From contig NZ_JALPRX010000006.1 of NCBI RefSeq assembly GCF_023223525.1, forward strand, positions 1 through 64,000: a stretch of DNA of 64,000 bases, in the 5' to 3' direction. Position numbers and translations under genes: made by a program. Shown here piece after piece: positions 25,337-34,882 of the stretch. The notes beneath the pieces were generated by a model. The model worked only from the letters and a program-made list of their open reading frames with translations. It searched no databases and was not told the DNA's origin. How positions within the stretch are numbered: position 1 is the first letter of the stretch; each line of letters begins with the position of its first letter. The stretch is from Roseomonas acroporae (lineage in GTDB: Bacteria > Pseudomonadota > Alphaproteobacteria > Acetobacterales > Acetobacteraceae).

Positions 25337-25699
25337 TCCGGGGGAGGGATTCGTGCGGGCCGGAGGACAGGATCCTGGCTCGGCGGGCGGCCGGCTGTGC
25401 CGGATGATACCGATTGTTGCGGCATGGCGCCACCACCGGGCGGCCATTCTTCATGCCATCGTCTCGCCCGGTGGGCGGCAGGAAGCGCCGGCGCGCCGCC
25501 CGTGCACGGCGGCACCGCCGGGCGTGGCCATGCGGCGGGTCGGTGCGGGATTGCCTTGACCCGGCACCCCCGGCGCACGACCTTCCCCTTCATGGCGGAC
25601 CCCGACGGCCGGCGAGTCGCTTGACCTCGCCCCCAGCGTTTCGCATCTGCTCCCCGCCTGCCGCGATCCGCGCGGCGGATCGGCGGAGTTGGTCCCGGC
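25337..25699. other. Divergent intergenic region between TIR protein and miaB
   Basis: This 363-base gap must hold promoters in both directions. Two TTGACC hexamers on the plus strand (near 25556 and 25622) could be -35 boxes for miaB, but neither has a convincing -10 element. I see no further gene. Confidence 0.35.
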
Positions 25700-27193
25700 A
25701 TGAATGACGGTTCTGTGGCCCCGACGGTGCCCGCCGGGGCATCCCCCAGGGCACCCCAGCCGGTGGCCCCCGGCGCGGAGGGGCGCCGCAAGCGCCTGTT
25801 CGTACGCACCTGGGGTTGCCAGATGAACGTGTACGACAGCGGCCGCATGGCCGATGTCCTGGCCCCGCTCGGCTACGCCCCGTCCGACGAGGCGGAATCG
25901 GCCGACATGGTGATCCTCAACACCTGCCACATCCGGGAGAAGGCGGCGGAGAAGCTGTTCTCCGAGCTCGGCCGGCTGCGCCCGGCCAAGCAGGCGCGGG
26001 AGGCCGAGGGCGGGCGCATGGTGGTGGCCGTGGCCGGCTGCGTCGCCCAGGCCGAGGGCGAGGAGATCCTGCGCCGCGCCCCCTGGGTCGATCTGGTGCT
26101 CGGGCCGCAGACCTATCACCGCCTGCCGGAGATGGTGGCGCGCGCCGCCCGCGCCGGCGGCGCCGTGATCGACACCGAATTCCCGGTGGAGCCGAAATTC
26201 GACCACCTGCCGGACGCCGCGGCCGCGCCCGGCCCGATCGCCTTCCTGACCATCCAGGAGGGCTGCGACAAATTCTGCTCCTTCTGCGTGGTGCCCTACA
26301 CGCGCGGCGCCGAATTCTCCCGCCCGGCCGCCGCCGTGCTGGCCGAGGCGCGCCGCCTCGTCGCCGCCGGCGCGCGGGAGATCGCGCTGCTCGGGCAGAA
26401 CGTGAACGCCTGGCACGGGGAGGGCCCGGACGGCTCCCCCTGGGGCCTCGGCCGGCTGCTGCGGGCGCTGGCGGCGATCCCCGGCCTCGCGCGGCTGCGC
26501 TACACCACCTCCCATCCGCGCGACATGGACGACGACCTGATCGCCGCCCATGGCGAGCTGCCGCAGCTCATGCCCTTCCTGCACCTGCCGGTGCAGTCGG
26601 GCTCGGACCGCATGCTGCGGGCGATGAACCGCGGCCACGCGGCGGCGGACTTCCTGCGCATCGTGGAGAAGCTGCGGGCGGCGCGGCCCGACCTCGCCCT
26701 CTCCTCCGACTTCATCGCCGGCCATCCGGGCGAGAGCGACGCCGACCACGCCGCCACCATGGCGCTGATCCGCGAGGTGGGCTTCGCCCAGGCCTTCTCC
26801 TTCAAGTACTCGCCCCGCCCCGGTACCCCGGCGGCCGGCACCGCCCTCCAGATCCCCGAGGCGGTGAAGGATGCACGCCTGGCCGAGATCCAGGCGCTGC
26901 TGCGGGCGCAGCAGGACGCGTTCAACCGCTCCCGCGTCGGCCTCGCCTGCGACGTGCTGCTGACCGGCCCGGGCCGGCATCCCGGCCAGCTCGCCGCCCG
27001 CTCCCCCTGGCTGCAGCCCGTGCATCTGCGCGGGCCGGACGGGGTGGCGCCGGAGGCTCTCGTCGGCCGGGTGGTGCCGGTGCGCATCCTGGCCGCGCAT
27101 CCCAATTCCCTGTCCGCCGCCCTGATCGACGCCGATGCGGCGCCGGGTGCGGGCATGGGGCAACCGGAGGAGACGGAGGTAGCCTGCGCTTGA
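25700..27193 (+). CDS. miaB: tRNA-2-methylthio-N6-dimethylallyladenosine synthase
   Basis: The 497-residue radical-SAM enzyme adds the methylthio group to i6A37 of tRNA. The N-terminal auxiliary cluster cysteines are in [20 protein letters not shown] and [10 protein letters not shown]; the radical SAM cysteines are in [10 protein letters not shown]; a C-terminal TRAM-like region follows (about 400-465). The first 25 residues are a Pro/Ala extension. It is first in the conserved miaB-phoH-ybeY-corC operon, and its TGA overlaps the TTG start of phoH. Confidence 0.95.
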   Translation: MNDGSVAPTVPAGASPRAPQPVAPGAEGRRKRLFVRTWGCQMNVYDSGRMADVLAPLGYAPSDEAESADMVILNTCHIREKAAEKLFSELGRLRPAKQAREAEGGRMVVAVAGCVAQAEGEEILRRAPWVDLVLGPQTYHRLPEMVARAARAGGAVIDTEFPVEPKFDHLPDAAAAPGPIAFLTIQEGCDKFCSFCVVPYTRGAEFSRPAAAVLAEARRLVAAGAREIALLGQNVNAWHGEGPDGSPWGLGRLLRALAAIPGLARLRYTTSHPRDMDDDLIAAHGELPQLMPFLHLPVQSGSDRMLRAMNRGHAAADFLRIVEKLRAARPDLALSSDFIAGHPGESDADHAATMALIREVGFAQAFSFKYSPRPGTPAAGTALQIPEAVKDARLAEIQALLRAQQDAFNRSRVGLACDVLLTGPGRHPGQLAARSPWLQPVHLRGPDGVAPEALVGRVVPVRILAAHPNSLSAALIDADAAPGAGMGQPEETEVACA

Positions 27194-28347
27194 GCCAAAC
27201 CGCCATCGTGCTTCCAACCAAGCTGTTCGAGGACCGCGCCACGGCGCGGTCCGCCTCGGGCGGCGGCCCCGCGCCCCGCACGGTCACGCTGCAATTCGAC
27301 GATAACGGCCTCCTGCCGGTGCTCTACGGCGAGCACGACCGGCACCTCGCGCGCATCGAGCAGCAGCTCGGCGTGCGCCTCGCCTCGCGCGGCAACCGAT
27401 TGTCGATCAGCGGCCCGCCGGAGCGGACCGAGGTGGCGGAGGGCACGCTGCGGTCGCTCTGGAAGCGGCTGGAGCGCGGCCAGCCGGTCGGCACGGCCGA
27501 GGTGGAGGCGGCGCTGCGCATGGCACAAGGTGGCTACCAGGGCGGCGGCACCGGTGGCGGCCCGCGCGAGGGCGACCCGCGCCTGCCGCTGGCCGACTTC
27601 CCGGAGATACGCACCCGCAAGTCCGCCATCGCCCCCCGCTCCCCGGCGCAGGCGGCCTATATCGAGATGCTGGCGCGGCACGAGATGGTGTTCGGCGTCG
27701 GGCCCGCCGGCACCGGCAAGACCTACCTCGCCGTGGCGCAGGGCGTCGCGCTGCTCCAGGCGGGGCGGGTGGACCGGATCGTGCTGAGCCGCCCGGCGGT
27801 GGAGGCGGGCGAGCGCCTCGGCTTCCTGCCGGGCGACCTCAAGGAGAAGGTCGATCCCTATCTGCGCCCGCTCTACGACGCGCTGCACGACATGCTGCCG
27901 GCCGAGCAGGTGCAGCGGCGCATCACCTCGGGCGAGATCGAGATCGCGCCGCTCGCCTTCATGCGCGGGCGCACCCTGGCCCATTCCTTCGCCATCCTGG
28001 ACGAGGCGCAGAACACCACCCCCGCCCAGATGAAGATGTTCCTCACCCGCATGGGCGAGGGGACCCGGATGGTCATCACCGGCGACCCGACCCAGGTGGA
28101 CCTGCCGCCCGGGCAGCAATCCGGGCTCCGGGACGCCCTCGCAACGCTGGAGGGCGTCGAGGGCATAGCCGTCGCGCGATTCGGCGAGCGGGATGTGGTA
28201 AGGCATCCGCTGGTGGCGCGGATCGTGGCCGCCTACGGGGCGGCCGACGAGCGGCGCGTCCGTAGGGGGCCGGAGCGGCGCCCCGAGGATGGGAGTGCCG
28301 CCGGCCCCGCCGGCGGCAAGAAGGAGAAGGATGGAACCGGCAAGTAG
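27190..28347 (+). CDS. phoH: PhoH-like ATPase (PhoL/YbeZ type)
   Basis: The 385-residue protein has an N-terminal KH-like part and a P-loop ATPase domain with Walker A ([15 protein letters not shown]), Walker B ([11 protein letters not shown]) and the conserved [10 protein letters not shown]. It is the YbeZ partner of YbeY in ribosome and RNA maturation. No ATG is available at the conserved N-terminus; TTG at 27190 (TTGAGCCAAACC) overlaps the miaB stop and has GGAGG about 12 bases upstream, so it is chosen. GTG at 27208 is the alternative. The last about 40 residues are charged and overlap the ybeY start. Confidence 0.92.
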   Translation: MSQTAIVLPTKLFEDRATARSASGGGPAPRTVTLQFDDNGLLPVLYGEHDRHLARIEQQLGVRLASRGNRLSISGPPERTEVAEGTLRSLWKRLERGQPVGTAEVEAALRMAQGGYQGGGTGGGPREGDPRLPLADFPEIRTRKSAIAPRSPAQAAYIEMLARHEMVFGVGPAGTGKTYLAVAQGVALLQAGRVDRIVLSRPAVEAGERLGFLPGDLKEKVDPYLRPLYDALHDMLPAEQVQRRITSGEIEIAPLAFMRGRTLAHSFAILDEAQNTTPAQMKMFLTRMGEGTRMVITGDPTQVDLPPGQQSGLRDALATLEGVEGIAVARFGERDVVRHPLVARIVAAYGAADERRVRRGPERRPEDGSAAGPAGGKKEKDGTGK

Positions 28348-28915
28348 TTCGCCCGGCGGCACGCGACCCCGGGGCGCCCCAGCGGCATCCGCGATGGGGG
28401 CCCCGGATGGGCGGGAGGCCGTCGGGCCGGTTGAGGCGGCGCGAAAACCGCGCGACGCCATCGAGGTGATCATCGACGCCGCGCCGGGGGCCCCCGGCTG
28501 GCGCGCCACCGTGCCGGCGGCGGCGCGGCTGGCTGGCCGCGCGGCGGCGGCGGCGCGGCGCGAGGCCGGCGTCGCGCCGGAGGAGCCGGTCACGATCCTC
28601 CTCACCGACGACCGCACGGTGCGTCGGCTGAACCACCGCCATCGCGGCCGCAACAAGCCTACCAACGTGCTGAGCTTCCCCGACCCCGCCGAGGCGGGCG
28701 GCGGCGACCTCGTGCTCGCCCTCGGCGTGGTGCGCCGGGAGGCGCGGCAGGCCGGCCGGCGGCCGGCGGCGCATCTCGCGCATCTCGTGGCCCATGGCGC
28801 GCTGCACCTGGCCGGGCACGACCACATCCTCGTCGGCGAGGCGCGGCGCATGGAGCGGGCCGAGGCCCGCATCATGCGCCGGCTGCGCCTGCCCAACCCT
28901 TGGAGGCACCAGTGA
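28331..28915 (+). CDS. ybeY: Endoribonuclease YbeY (rRNA maturation)
   Basis: The 194-residue metalloprotein shows the zinc motif [11 protein letters not shown] near its C-terminus and the conserved [10 protein letters not shown]. YbeY acts in 16S rRNA 3' processing and ribosome quality control. The ATG at 28331 has AAGGAG directly upstream and overlaps the last codons of phoH. The N-terminal about 35 residues are low complexity. Its TGA overlaps the GTG of the next gene. Confidence 0.92.
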   Translation: MEPASSSPGGTRPRGAPAASAMGAPDGREAVGPVEAARKPRDAIEVIIDAAPGAPGWRATVPAAARLAGRAAAAARREAGVAPEEPVTILLTDDRTVRRLNHRHRGRNKPTNVLSFPDPAEAGGGDLVLALGVVRREARQAGRRPAAHLAHLVAHGALHLAGHDHILVGEARRMERAEARIMRRLRLPNPWRHQ

Positions 28916-29826
28916 GCGGCTCCGGCCATGGCATAGCGGGCAGCCAGCCCGTGCATCGCGACGGGCTGCTCTGGATGCTCCAGGGGCTGGTCCGCAGGCG
29001 CCAGGCGGAGAGCGTGCGCGACCAGGTCGAGGCGCTGGTGGAGGCCGAGGAGGCGCCGCACGACGAGGGCGGCCGGCCCGCCCTCGACGTGCAGGAGCGC
29101 GCCCTGCTCACCAACGTGCTGAAGCTGCGGGGCAAGACCGCGGCCGACGTGATGGTGCCGCGCCCGGACATCATCGCCATGTCCGAGGCGCTGACGCTGG
29201 AGCAGGCGATCCGCCTGATCCAGCGCGAGGGGCATTCGCGCTTCCCGGTCTACCGCGAGCAGCTCGACGACGTGGTGGGCATGGTCCACATCAAGGACGT
29301 GTTCGCGAGCGTCGGCCGCGACGAGCCCTTCTCGATGGCCGCGATCCTGCGCAAGCCGCTCTTCGTGGTGCCGTCGATCCCGGTGCTCGACCTGCTGCTG
29401 CAGATGCGCCAGGCGCACATCCACATGGCGCTGGTGGTGGACGAGTATGGCGGCATCGACGGGCTGGTCACCATCGAGGACGTGGTGGAGACCATCGTCG
29501 GCGACATCGCGGACGAGCACGACGAGCCGCTGGAGCAGTACATCACCGAGAAGCCGGACGGCACGCTGGAGATGGATGCCCGCACGCCGGTCGAGCACTT
29601 CGAGGAGAAGCTCGGCCCGGTGCTGACCGAGGAGGAGCGGCACGCCGACATCGACACGGTGGGCGGGCTGGTCTCCTCCCTCGCCGGTCGGGTGCCGGCG
29701 AAGGGCGAGCTGGTGTCGCACCCGTCGGGGCTGGAATTCCGGGTGCTGGAGGCGGACCCGCGCCGCATCCGGCGGCTGCGGGTGAGGAAGCCCGGGGCGC
29801 CGGGGCAGAAGGTGGCGGCGGAGTAG
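28912..29826 (+). CDS. corC: CorC/HlyC-family CBS-domain protein
   Basis: The 304-residue cytosolic protein has paired CBS domains ([20 protein letters not shown] and [20 protein letters not shown]) and a C-terminal transporter-associated CorC_HlyC domain. It lacks the membrane DUF21 part, as in YbeX/CorC. A role in Mg/Co homeostasis or ribosome biogenesis is proposed for the family. The GTG at 28912 is preferred over TTG at 28900 because TTGGAGG supplies the ribosome site 5 bases upstream. In many Alphaproteobacteria lnt follows; here it does not. Confidence 0.9.
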   Translation: MSGSGHGIAGSQPVHRDGLLWMLQGLVRRRQAESVRDQVEALVEAEEAPHDEGGRPALDVQERALLTNVLKLRGKTAADVMVPRPDIIAMSEALTLEQAIRLIQREGHSRFPVYREQLDDVVGMVHIKDVFASVGRDEPFSMAAILRKPLFVVPSIPVLDLLLQMRQAHIHMALVVDEYGGIDGLVTIEDVVETIVGDIADEHDEPLEQYITEKPDGTLEMDARTPVEHFEEKLGPVLTEEERHADIDTVGGLVSSLAGRVPAKGELVSHPSGLEFRVLEADPRRIRRLRVRKPGAPGQKVAAE

Positions 29827-29840
29827 CGCGGGGGGCTTTT

Positions 29841-29902
29841 CGGGGAAGGCGCTGCCTTCCCCGGACCCCATCCGCCCCTCGGGGAAGGCGCCGCCTTCCC
29901 CG
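29841..29902. repeat. Tandem duplicated GC hairpins after corC
   Basis: Two copies of a 39-base unit each fold into a perfect 10-bp hairpin (CGGGGAAGGC/GCCTTCCCCG, 3-base loop), at 29841-29863 and 29880-29902, each followed by GACCCCATCCGCC. They lie just after the corC stop and probably act as terminators. Confidence 0.65.
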
Positions 29903-29997
29903 GACCCCATCCGCCAGCAGGCAAAGCTCTCCTGGACCTCCCATTGGTTTTCGGGGTCCGGGGCGGCCCGACCGCCCGGTACGAAAAATCATGGTTT

Positions 29998-30019
29998 CCA
30001 AAGGCCCTGTGGCCTTTGG
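29998..30019. terminator. Hairpin between corC and ilvE
   Basis: Arms CCAAAGGCC and GGCCTTTGG pair perfectly around CTGT. It lies between convergent corC and ilvE, so it could serve either strand. Confidence 0.5.
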
Positions 30020-30029
30020 CGGGATGGGT

Positions 30030-30054
30030 CCGGGAAGGGCAGAGCCCTTCCCGG
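30030..30054. terminator. 11-bp hairpin just downstream of ilvE
   Basis: Arms CCGGGAAGGGC and GCCCTTCCCGG pair around AGA, 19 bases beyond the ilvE stop on the minus strand. It is the likely ilvE terminator. Confidence 0.5.
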
Positions 30055-30072
30055 GCGCCGGCAGCCCGCGCC

Positions 30073-31164
30073 CTACGCCGCTTCCGCCGGCACCTTCACC
30101 TCGCTCGTCCAGCCATGCGGGTCCGGCGCGGTGCCGTACTGGATCGCCACGATCGCGTCGTAGAGCTTCTGCGTCAGCTTGCCGGTCTCGCCGTTGTTGA
30201 TCGTCAGCTTCTCGCCCTTGTAGCCGAGCAGCCCGACCGGCGAGACCACGGCGGCGGTGCCGGTGCCCCACATCTCGGCCAGGGTGCCGTCGCGGCCGGC
30301 CTGCATCACCTCGTCGATGGTGATCGGGCGCTCGCTGGCCTTGATGCCCCAGTCGCGCAGCAGGGTGAGGATGGAGTTGCGCGTCACGCCGTCGAGGATG
30401 GTGCCGGCCAGCGGCGGGGTGATCACCTCGTCGCCGATCTTCACCATGATGTTCATGGTGCCGACCTCGTCGAGGTAGCGGCGCTCCACGCCGTCGAGCC
30501 AGAGGACCTGGGTGTAGCCCTGCGCCTCGGCGTCCTGGGCGGCGGCGAGGGAGGCGGCGTAGTTGGCGGCCGTCTTGGCCTCGCCGAGCCCGCCGCGCAC
30601 GGCACGGACGTACTTGTCCGTGGCCAGGATCTTCACCGGCTTCATGCCCTCCTTGTAGTAGGCGCCGACCGGCGAGCAGATCACGAAGTAGGTCAGCCTG
30701 TGCGCCGGATGGACGCCGAGCTGCACCTCGGTCGCGACCACGGTGGGGCGGATGTAGAGCGAGGTGCCGGGGCGGTGCGGCACCCACGCATTGTCCACGG
30801 AGACCAGCGCCTCGAAGGAGCGGCGGACGAGGTCGGTGTCCATCGGCGGGATGCAGAGGGCGGCGCAGGATTTGTTCAGCCGCTCGGCGTGGCGCTGGGC
30901 GCGGAACAGGCGGATATGGCCGTCCGGGCCGCGGAAGGCCTTCAGCCCGTCGAACACGGTCTGGCCGTAGTGCAGCACCGAGGTCGCCGGGTCCATGCTG
31001 AGCGGGCCGTAGGGGACGATGCGCGGGTCGTGCCAGCCCTTCCCGTCCTCGTAGTCCATCAGGAACATGTGGTCGGTCATGACCTTGCCGAAGACGAGGT
31101 CGGCGTCGTCGGGGCGGGGCTTCGGGGCCTGGGTGCGGGTCAGTTCGATGGTGGGGGTGGTCAT
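30073..31164 (-). CDS. ilvE: Branched-chain amino acid aminotransferase
   Basis: The 363-residue PLP enzyme of fold type IV transfers amino groups to and from leucine, isoleucine and valine. Typical class IIa BCAT features are visible: LHYGQTVFDGLKAFRG near residue 65, the PLP-Lys region in KYVRAVRGGLGEAKTAANYA, then WLDGVERRYLDEVGTMN and GTGTAAVVSPVG. The ATG at 31164 (MTTPTIEL) starts the family alignment. It is divergent from the DUF1835 gene and convergent with corC. Confidence 0.93.
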   Translation of the reverse strand: MTTPTIELTRTQAPKPRPDDADLVFGKVMTDHMFLMDYEDGKGWHDPRIVPYGPLSMDPATSVLHYGQTVFDGLKAFRGPDGHIRLFRAQRHAERLNKSCAALCIPPMDTDLVRRSFEALVSVDNAWVPHRPGTSLYIRPTVVATEVQLGVHPAHRLTYFVICSPVGAYYKEGMKPVKILATDKYVRAVRGGLGEAKTAANYAASLAAAQDAEAQGYTQVLWLDGVERRYLDEVGTMNIMVKIGDEVITPPLAGTILDGVTRNSILTLLRDWGIKASERPITIDEVMQAGRDGTLAEMWGTGTAAVVSPVGLLGYKGEKLTINNGETGKLTQKLYDAIVAIQYGTAPDPHGWTSEVKVPAEAA

Positions 31165-31566
31165 GACGCCAGCTTCCAGTACTTCGTTGCTTGCTGCCCC
31201 CTGTGTAGCGCAAGAAAGCCCCCGGTTGGGACCCCTGGTGCGCACGATGCGCCCCGGGATGTGCCAGGGCTGGGTTGCAGGGGTTGCGTGGCGCCCGCCG
31301 GGCGTGGCAGCCGGCATGCCGGCGCAACGGTGGGTGCCCCGGCGGCCCCACGGTAGGCGGCACGGCCGGAGCGGGCGGCCGGTGCCACGCGGCCGCGCCG
31401 CCTTGACCCGCCGGGCGGATGCCTGTTCAGTCCCGGCACGGCTTGATCGGAGCCGCCGTGTCCGCGGGAAGGGCTGCGCCCACGCTCTCCCCGGGTGCGC
31501 GCGAGCCTTCCCTCCCACCCTTTCCTGTCTGATCGGCGGACGCAGACGCGAGGAAGGGGCCCTGCC
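31165..31566. other. Divergent intergenic region between ilvE and DUF1835 gene
   Basis: This 402-base gap should contain both promoters. On the plus strand TTGACC (31403-31408) and TTCAGT (31426-31431) stand 17 bases apart, a weak sigma-70 match for the DUF1835 gene. No gene or structured RNA is evident. Confidence 0.3.
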
Positions 31567-32907
31567 TTGTCCGATCGTTCGCACGGCCGTGCCGCGTCCG
31601 TGGCGCCCAACCCGTCATCGCCGTTCCGCCTGAACCTGGAGCAGCAGCGCAAGCGCGCGAAGGAACTGCTCCGGGCGCTGCGGGCGGGCGAGCCGCAGGC
31701 GCTGCGGCGTTTCCGCCTGCATCATCCCCTGGCCGGCGGGCCCCTGGTCGGCGGGATGGACGGCCCGGGGCTGCCCGGGCGGCTGGCACGGCTGAGCGAG
31801 GCGCAGCTTGTCATCGCCCGGGAGCTGGGCCTGCCGAGCTGGCCCCGGCTCGTGGCGCATGTCGCGGCCTCGGCGCGCAGCCTCGCCGGCATCGAGCGCG
31901 GCGACCCGGCGCCCGACCGGGACATGACGACGCTGCACCTGCGTTGCGGCAGCGACATCGGCCCCGGGCTGCGCGAGGCCGGGTTCGTGGGCGAATTCCT
32001 CGAATATTCCGATCCCTTCTGCCAGGGGCCGGTGCCGGACGCGCCCGACTGGCTGGAACGGCGCGCGGACTTCCTGTCGCACGCCTACGGCGCCGGCACG
32101 GGCATGAGCCGGGCGGAGATCACCGCGAAGCTGCATCTGGCGGAGGAAAGCCTGCTCGCGGCGCCGGCCCGCTACGAGCGCATCGTGCTTTGGTTCGAGC
32201 ACGACACCTACGACCAGCTCATCCTGGCGCGCTGCCTCGCGCATTTCGCAAGGACGGCGCCGCCGCGCCTGGAACTGGTCTCGCCGGCCCGCTACCCGGG
32301 CTCGGTGCGCTTCATCGGCCTCGGGCAATTGCCGCCGGAGGCGCTGCGCCTGCTCTGGGCGGAGCGGACGCCGGTGCCCATCGAGGCGCTGCACGCCGGC
32401 GGGGCGGTGTGGGACGCGCTGCGGGCGCCCGATCCGCGGCCGCTCGCCGCGCTGGCGCGGGAGGGTACGCCGGGCATCCCGCAGCTCGGCCGGGCGGTGC
32501 GGCGGCACTGCCGGGAACTGCCCTGGACGACGGACGGGCTGGGCCTGACGCAGCGGCTGATCCTGCAACTGGTCGCGGAGGCGCCACGGATGGCGGGCCA
32601 GGTGTTCCACGCGCTGATGACGGAGCGCGAGCCGTTGCCCTGGATGACGGATCTCATCTGCCACGACATGGTGGAGGGCCTGCGCGCGGTGGAACGGCCG
32701 GTCCTCGCCGGTCGGTACGAGGATGCGGACCGGCGCTGGTTCCGGGAGCATCTGACGATCACGCCGCTCGGCCGCGCCGTGCTGGCGGGGACGGTGGACT
32801 GGCTGTCGCTGGGGCCACGGCCCAGATGGGTCGGTGGGGTGTCCATCTCCGGTTCGGGGCCGTGCTGGCGCTGGGACGAGGATGGCGCGGCGGCCGTGCA
32901 ACGCTGA
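31567..32907 (+). CDS. DUF1835 domain-containing protein
   Basis: The 446-residue protein starts with a helical segment (NLEQQRKRAKELLRALRAGE, then LGLPSWPRLVAHV) often found ahead of ankyrin-type or DUF domains. From about residue 118 it carries DUF1835 (TTLHLRCGSDIGPGLREAGF, FLEYSDPFCQGPVP, then VLWFEHDTYDQLILAR), whose function is unknown. The start is taken as TTG at 31567, preceded by AGGAAGG at 31551-31557; the open frame extends upstream to an ATG at 31495 with no family-like sequence. It appears monocistronic. Confidence 0.72.
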   Translation: MSDRSHGRAASVAPNPSSPFRLNLEQQRKRAKELLRALRAGEPQALRRFRLHHPLAGGPLVGGMDGPGLPGRLARLSEAQLVIARELGLPSWPRLVAHVAASARSLAGIERGDPAPDRDMTTLHLRCGSDIGPGLREAGFVGEFLEYSDPFCQGPVPDAPDWLERRADFLSHAYGAGTGMSRAEITAKLHLAEESLLAAPARYERIVLWFEHDTYDQLILARCLAHFARTAPPRLELVSPARYPGSVRFIGLGQLPPEALRLLWAERTPVPIEALHAGGAVWDALRAPDPRPLAALAREGTPGIPQLGRAVRRHCRELPWTTDGLGLTQRLILQLVAEAPRMAGQVFHALMTEREPLPWMTDLICHDMVEGLRAVERPVLAGRYEDADRRWFREHLTITPLGRAVLAGTVDWLSLGPRPRWVGGVSISGSGPCWRWDEDGAAAVQR

Positions 32908-32991
32908 GGCCGGGACGGAGCGCGAGGCATCCACCCACGCCCCGAAGCCGGCCGGTGCCTCGCCGGTGGCGGCGGGGCGGTCCCGGAGGGG

Positions 32992-33849
32992 TTACCCCAG
33001 CGCCGCCACGATCGCGTTCACCATCGGGCGCATGTGGAAGTTGTCCTCCGGCATCACCGCCACCGTGCCGCCCGCCTCCTCGGCCGCCGCCGCCGCCACC
33101 GGCCCCACCGCCGCGATCCGTACCCGCGCCAGCCCCTCGCGCAGCGCCGCCTCCTTCCCCGCCGCCTTGGCCACGTCCAGCAGCCGGCGCACCTGCGGGG
33201 AACTCGTGAACACGATCAGGTCCGCCGAGCCGTCCGCCATGGCGTCGATCGCCGCCAGCACCCGCGCATCCTCGGCCTTGGACGCATAGACGTAGGGCAG
33301 GATCGCGTCCGGCTCGGCGCCCTTGCCGCGCAGGAAGTCGAGCAGCTTCTCGTTCGGGTTGTCCGGGTAGAGCTGCACCCCGATCCGGTGCCCGGCGAGG
33401 TCCTCGCCGGCCAGCCCCTCGATCACCCCCTCCGTGGTCGGGTTGGGCGGCGAGAGGTCGGCGGTCAGGCCGAGCTGGCGCAGCCGGTTCACCGGCTTCG
33501 GCCCGCGCGTGATCCGGCGCACCTTCGCGAGCGTGGCGAGGAAGGGCTCGCGCATCCCGGCCCGCTCGGCGACGCCGAGCAGGCGCATCAGCCCCTCGCC
33601 GGTGAGCAGGATCAGGTCCTGCGGCGGGGTTTCCACGAAGCGGCGCAGCCAGGCCTCGATCGGGGCGGGGTCGGGGTGGTCGAGGATCGCCACCATCGGG
33701 CAGCGCATCACCCGCGCGCCCTGCTTCTCCATCAGGCGGGAGAGCACCTCCAATTCGCGCGTCTCCGGCACCACCACGTGGCGGCCGGCGAGTGGTGCGG
33801 CGCCGGGGGCGCCCACGGGGCCGTCATCGGCGGGGGCGGGGTCGCTCAT
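32992..33849 (-). CDS. hemD: Uroporphyrinogen-III synthase
   Basis: The 285-residue protein has the two-lobed HemD pattern: GRHVVVPETRELEVLSRLME at the start, LTGEGLMRLL in lobe one, then ADLIVFTSSPQVRRLLDVA and VRIAAVGPVAAAAAEEAG in the C-terminal part. It should cyclise hydroxymethylbilane for heme and also siroheme, the cofactor of NirA. HemD sequences are poorly conserved, so the call rests on overall pattern and length. The ATG at 33849 has GAGGAG upstream. It lies 97 bases after the amidotransferase gene on the same strand. Confidence 0.78.
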   Translation of the reverse strand: MSDPAPADDGPVGAPGAAPLAGRHVVVPETRELEVLSRLMEKQGARVMRCPMVAILDHPDPAPIEAWLRRFVETPPQDLILLTGEGLMRLLGVAERAGMREPFLATLAKVRRITRGPKPVNRLRQLGLTADLSPPNPTTEGVIEGLAGEDLAGHRIGVQLYPDNPNEKLLDFLRGKGAEPDAILPYVYASKAEDARVLAAIDAMADGSADLIVFTSSPQVRRLLDVAKAAGKEAALREGLARVRIAAVGPVAAAAAEEAGGTVAVMPEDNFHMRPMVNAIVAALG

Positions 33850-33946
33850 GCAGGCTCCTCGGCGTCGGCGGATTCGGCCATGGCGGGTGGATGGGGCAGC
33901 AGGCGGGGCACGGCGGCGCGCCGGGGCGCGTCGCCGGCGCCCGCCG

Positions 33947-34762
33947 TCAGGCGGCGCGGCGCTGCAAGCCCTGTGCCGGCGGCAGCGGCGCGGCGCGGCG
34001 GGCGACGGGGTCGCCGCTGCGGAAGGCGATGAACGCACCGGGCGACAGCACCTCCCAGCGCTCGTCGCGGGTGAGGGGGCGGGTGGCGACCACCGTCACC
34101 ACGTCGTCGGGCGTGGTCTCGCGCGCGAAGTCCACCGTCAGGTCCTCGTCCACCAGCGTGGCGGGGCCGAAGGGGGCGCGCCGGGTCAGCCAGGCGAGCT
34201 TGGTGCTGCAATGGCAGAACAGGGTGCGCCCGTCGCTCAGCAGCAGGTTGAACACGCCGAGCCCGGCGAGGTCCTGCGCCATCTCCCCCACCGCCCGCTC
34301 CAGCGCGGCGTCCGAGGGCTGGTTGCGCCAGCGGGCGCGCAACTGGTCCAGCATCCAGCAGAAGGCATGCTCGCTGTCCGTGGTGCCGACCGGGCGGTAG
34401 TGGGAGAGGCGCCGCCGCTTGATGCCGCGAAGCTGGCCGTTATGGGCGAAGCACCAGATCCGGCCCCACAGCTCGCGCGTGAAGGGGTGGGTGTTCTCCA
34501 GCGCCACCCGGCCGCGGTTGGCGCGGCGGATGTGCGAGATCACGGTGCAGCTCTTGATGGCGTGGCGGCGCAGGAACGCCGCGATCTCGGAGCGGGCGCT
34601 GGGCTCGGGGTCGTGGAAGGTGCGGCAGCCCTTGCCCTCGTAGAAGGCGATGCCCCAGCCATCCGAGTGCGGCCCGGTCTGGCCGCCCCGGCGCATCAGC
34701 CCGGCGAAGCTGAAGCAGATGTCGGTCGGCACATTCGCGCTCATGCCGAGGAGTTCGCACAT
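33947..34762 (-). CDS. Class II glutamine amidotransferase (YafJ-like)
   Basis: The 271-residue protein begins [12 protein letters not shown], so Cys2 would be the N-terminal catalytic nucleophile after Met removal, as in Ntn-type amidotransferases. Conserved features include [28 protein letters not shown] and FAHNGQLRG. No synthetase domain is attached, and the acceptor is unknown. Its position upstream of hemD may only be coincidence. Confidence 0.85.
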   Translation of the reverse strand: MCELLGMSANVPTDICFSFAGLMRRGGQTGPHSDGWGIAFYEGKGCRTFHDPEPSARSEIAAFLRRHAIKSCTVISHIRRANRGRVALENTHPFTRELWGRIWCFAHNGQLRGIKRRRLSHYRPVGTTDSEHAFCWMLDQLRARWRNQPSDAALERAVGEMAQDLAGLGVFNLLLSDGRTLFCHCSTKLAWLTRRAPFGPATLVDEDLTVDFARETTPDDVVTVVATRPLTRDERWEVLSPGAFIAFRSGDPVARRAAPLPPAQGLQRRAA

Positions 34763-34882
34763 GGGAGGAACCTAGGCGCTCGTGCGGGGGAGGGAAAGCG
34801 GGGCGGCGCGTTCGGTCCGATCCGTCACCGGTGCCGGCCGGTCGCCGGCCGGCGCGGGAGCCGGATGCCGGGCCGGGCGCGG

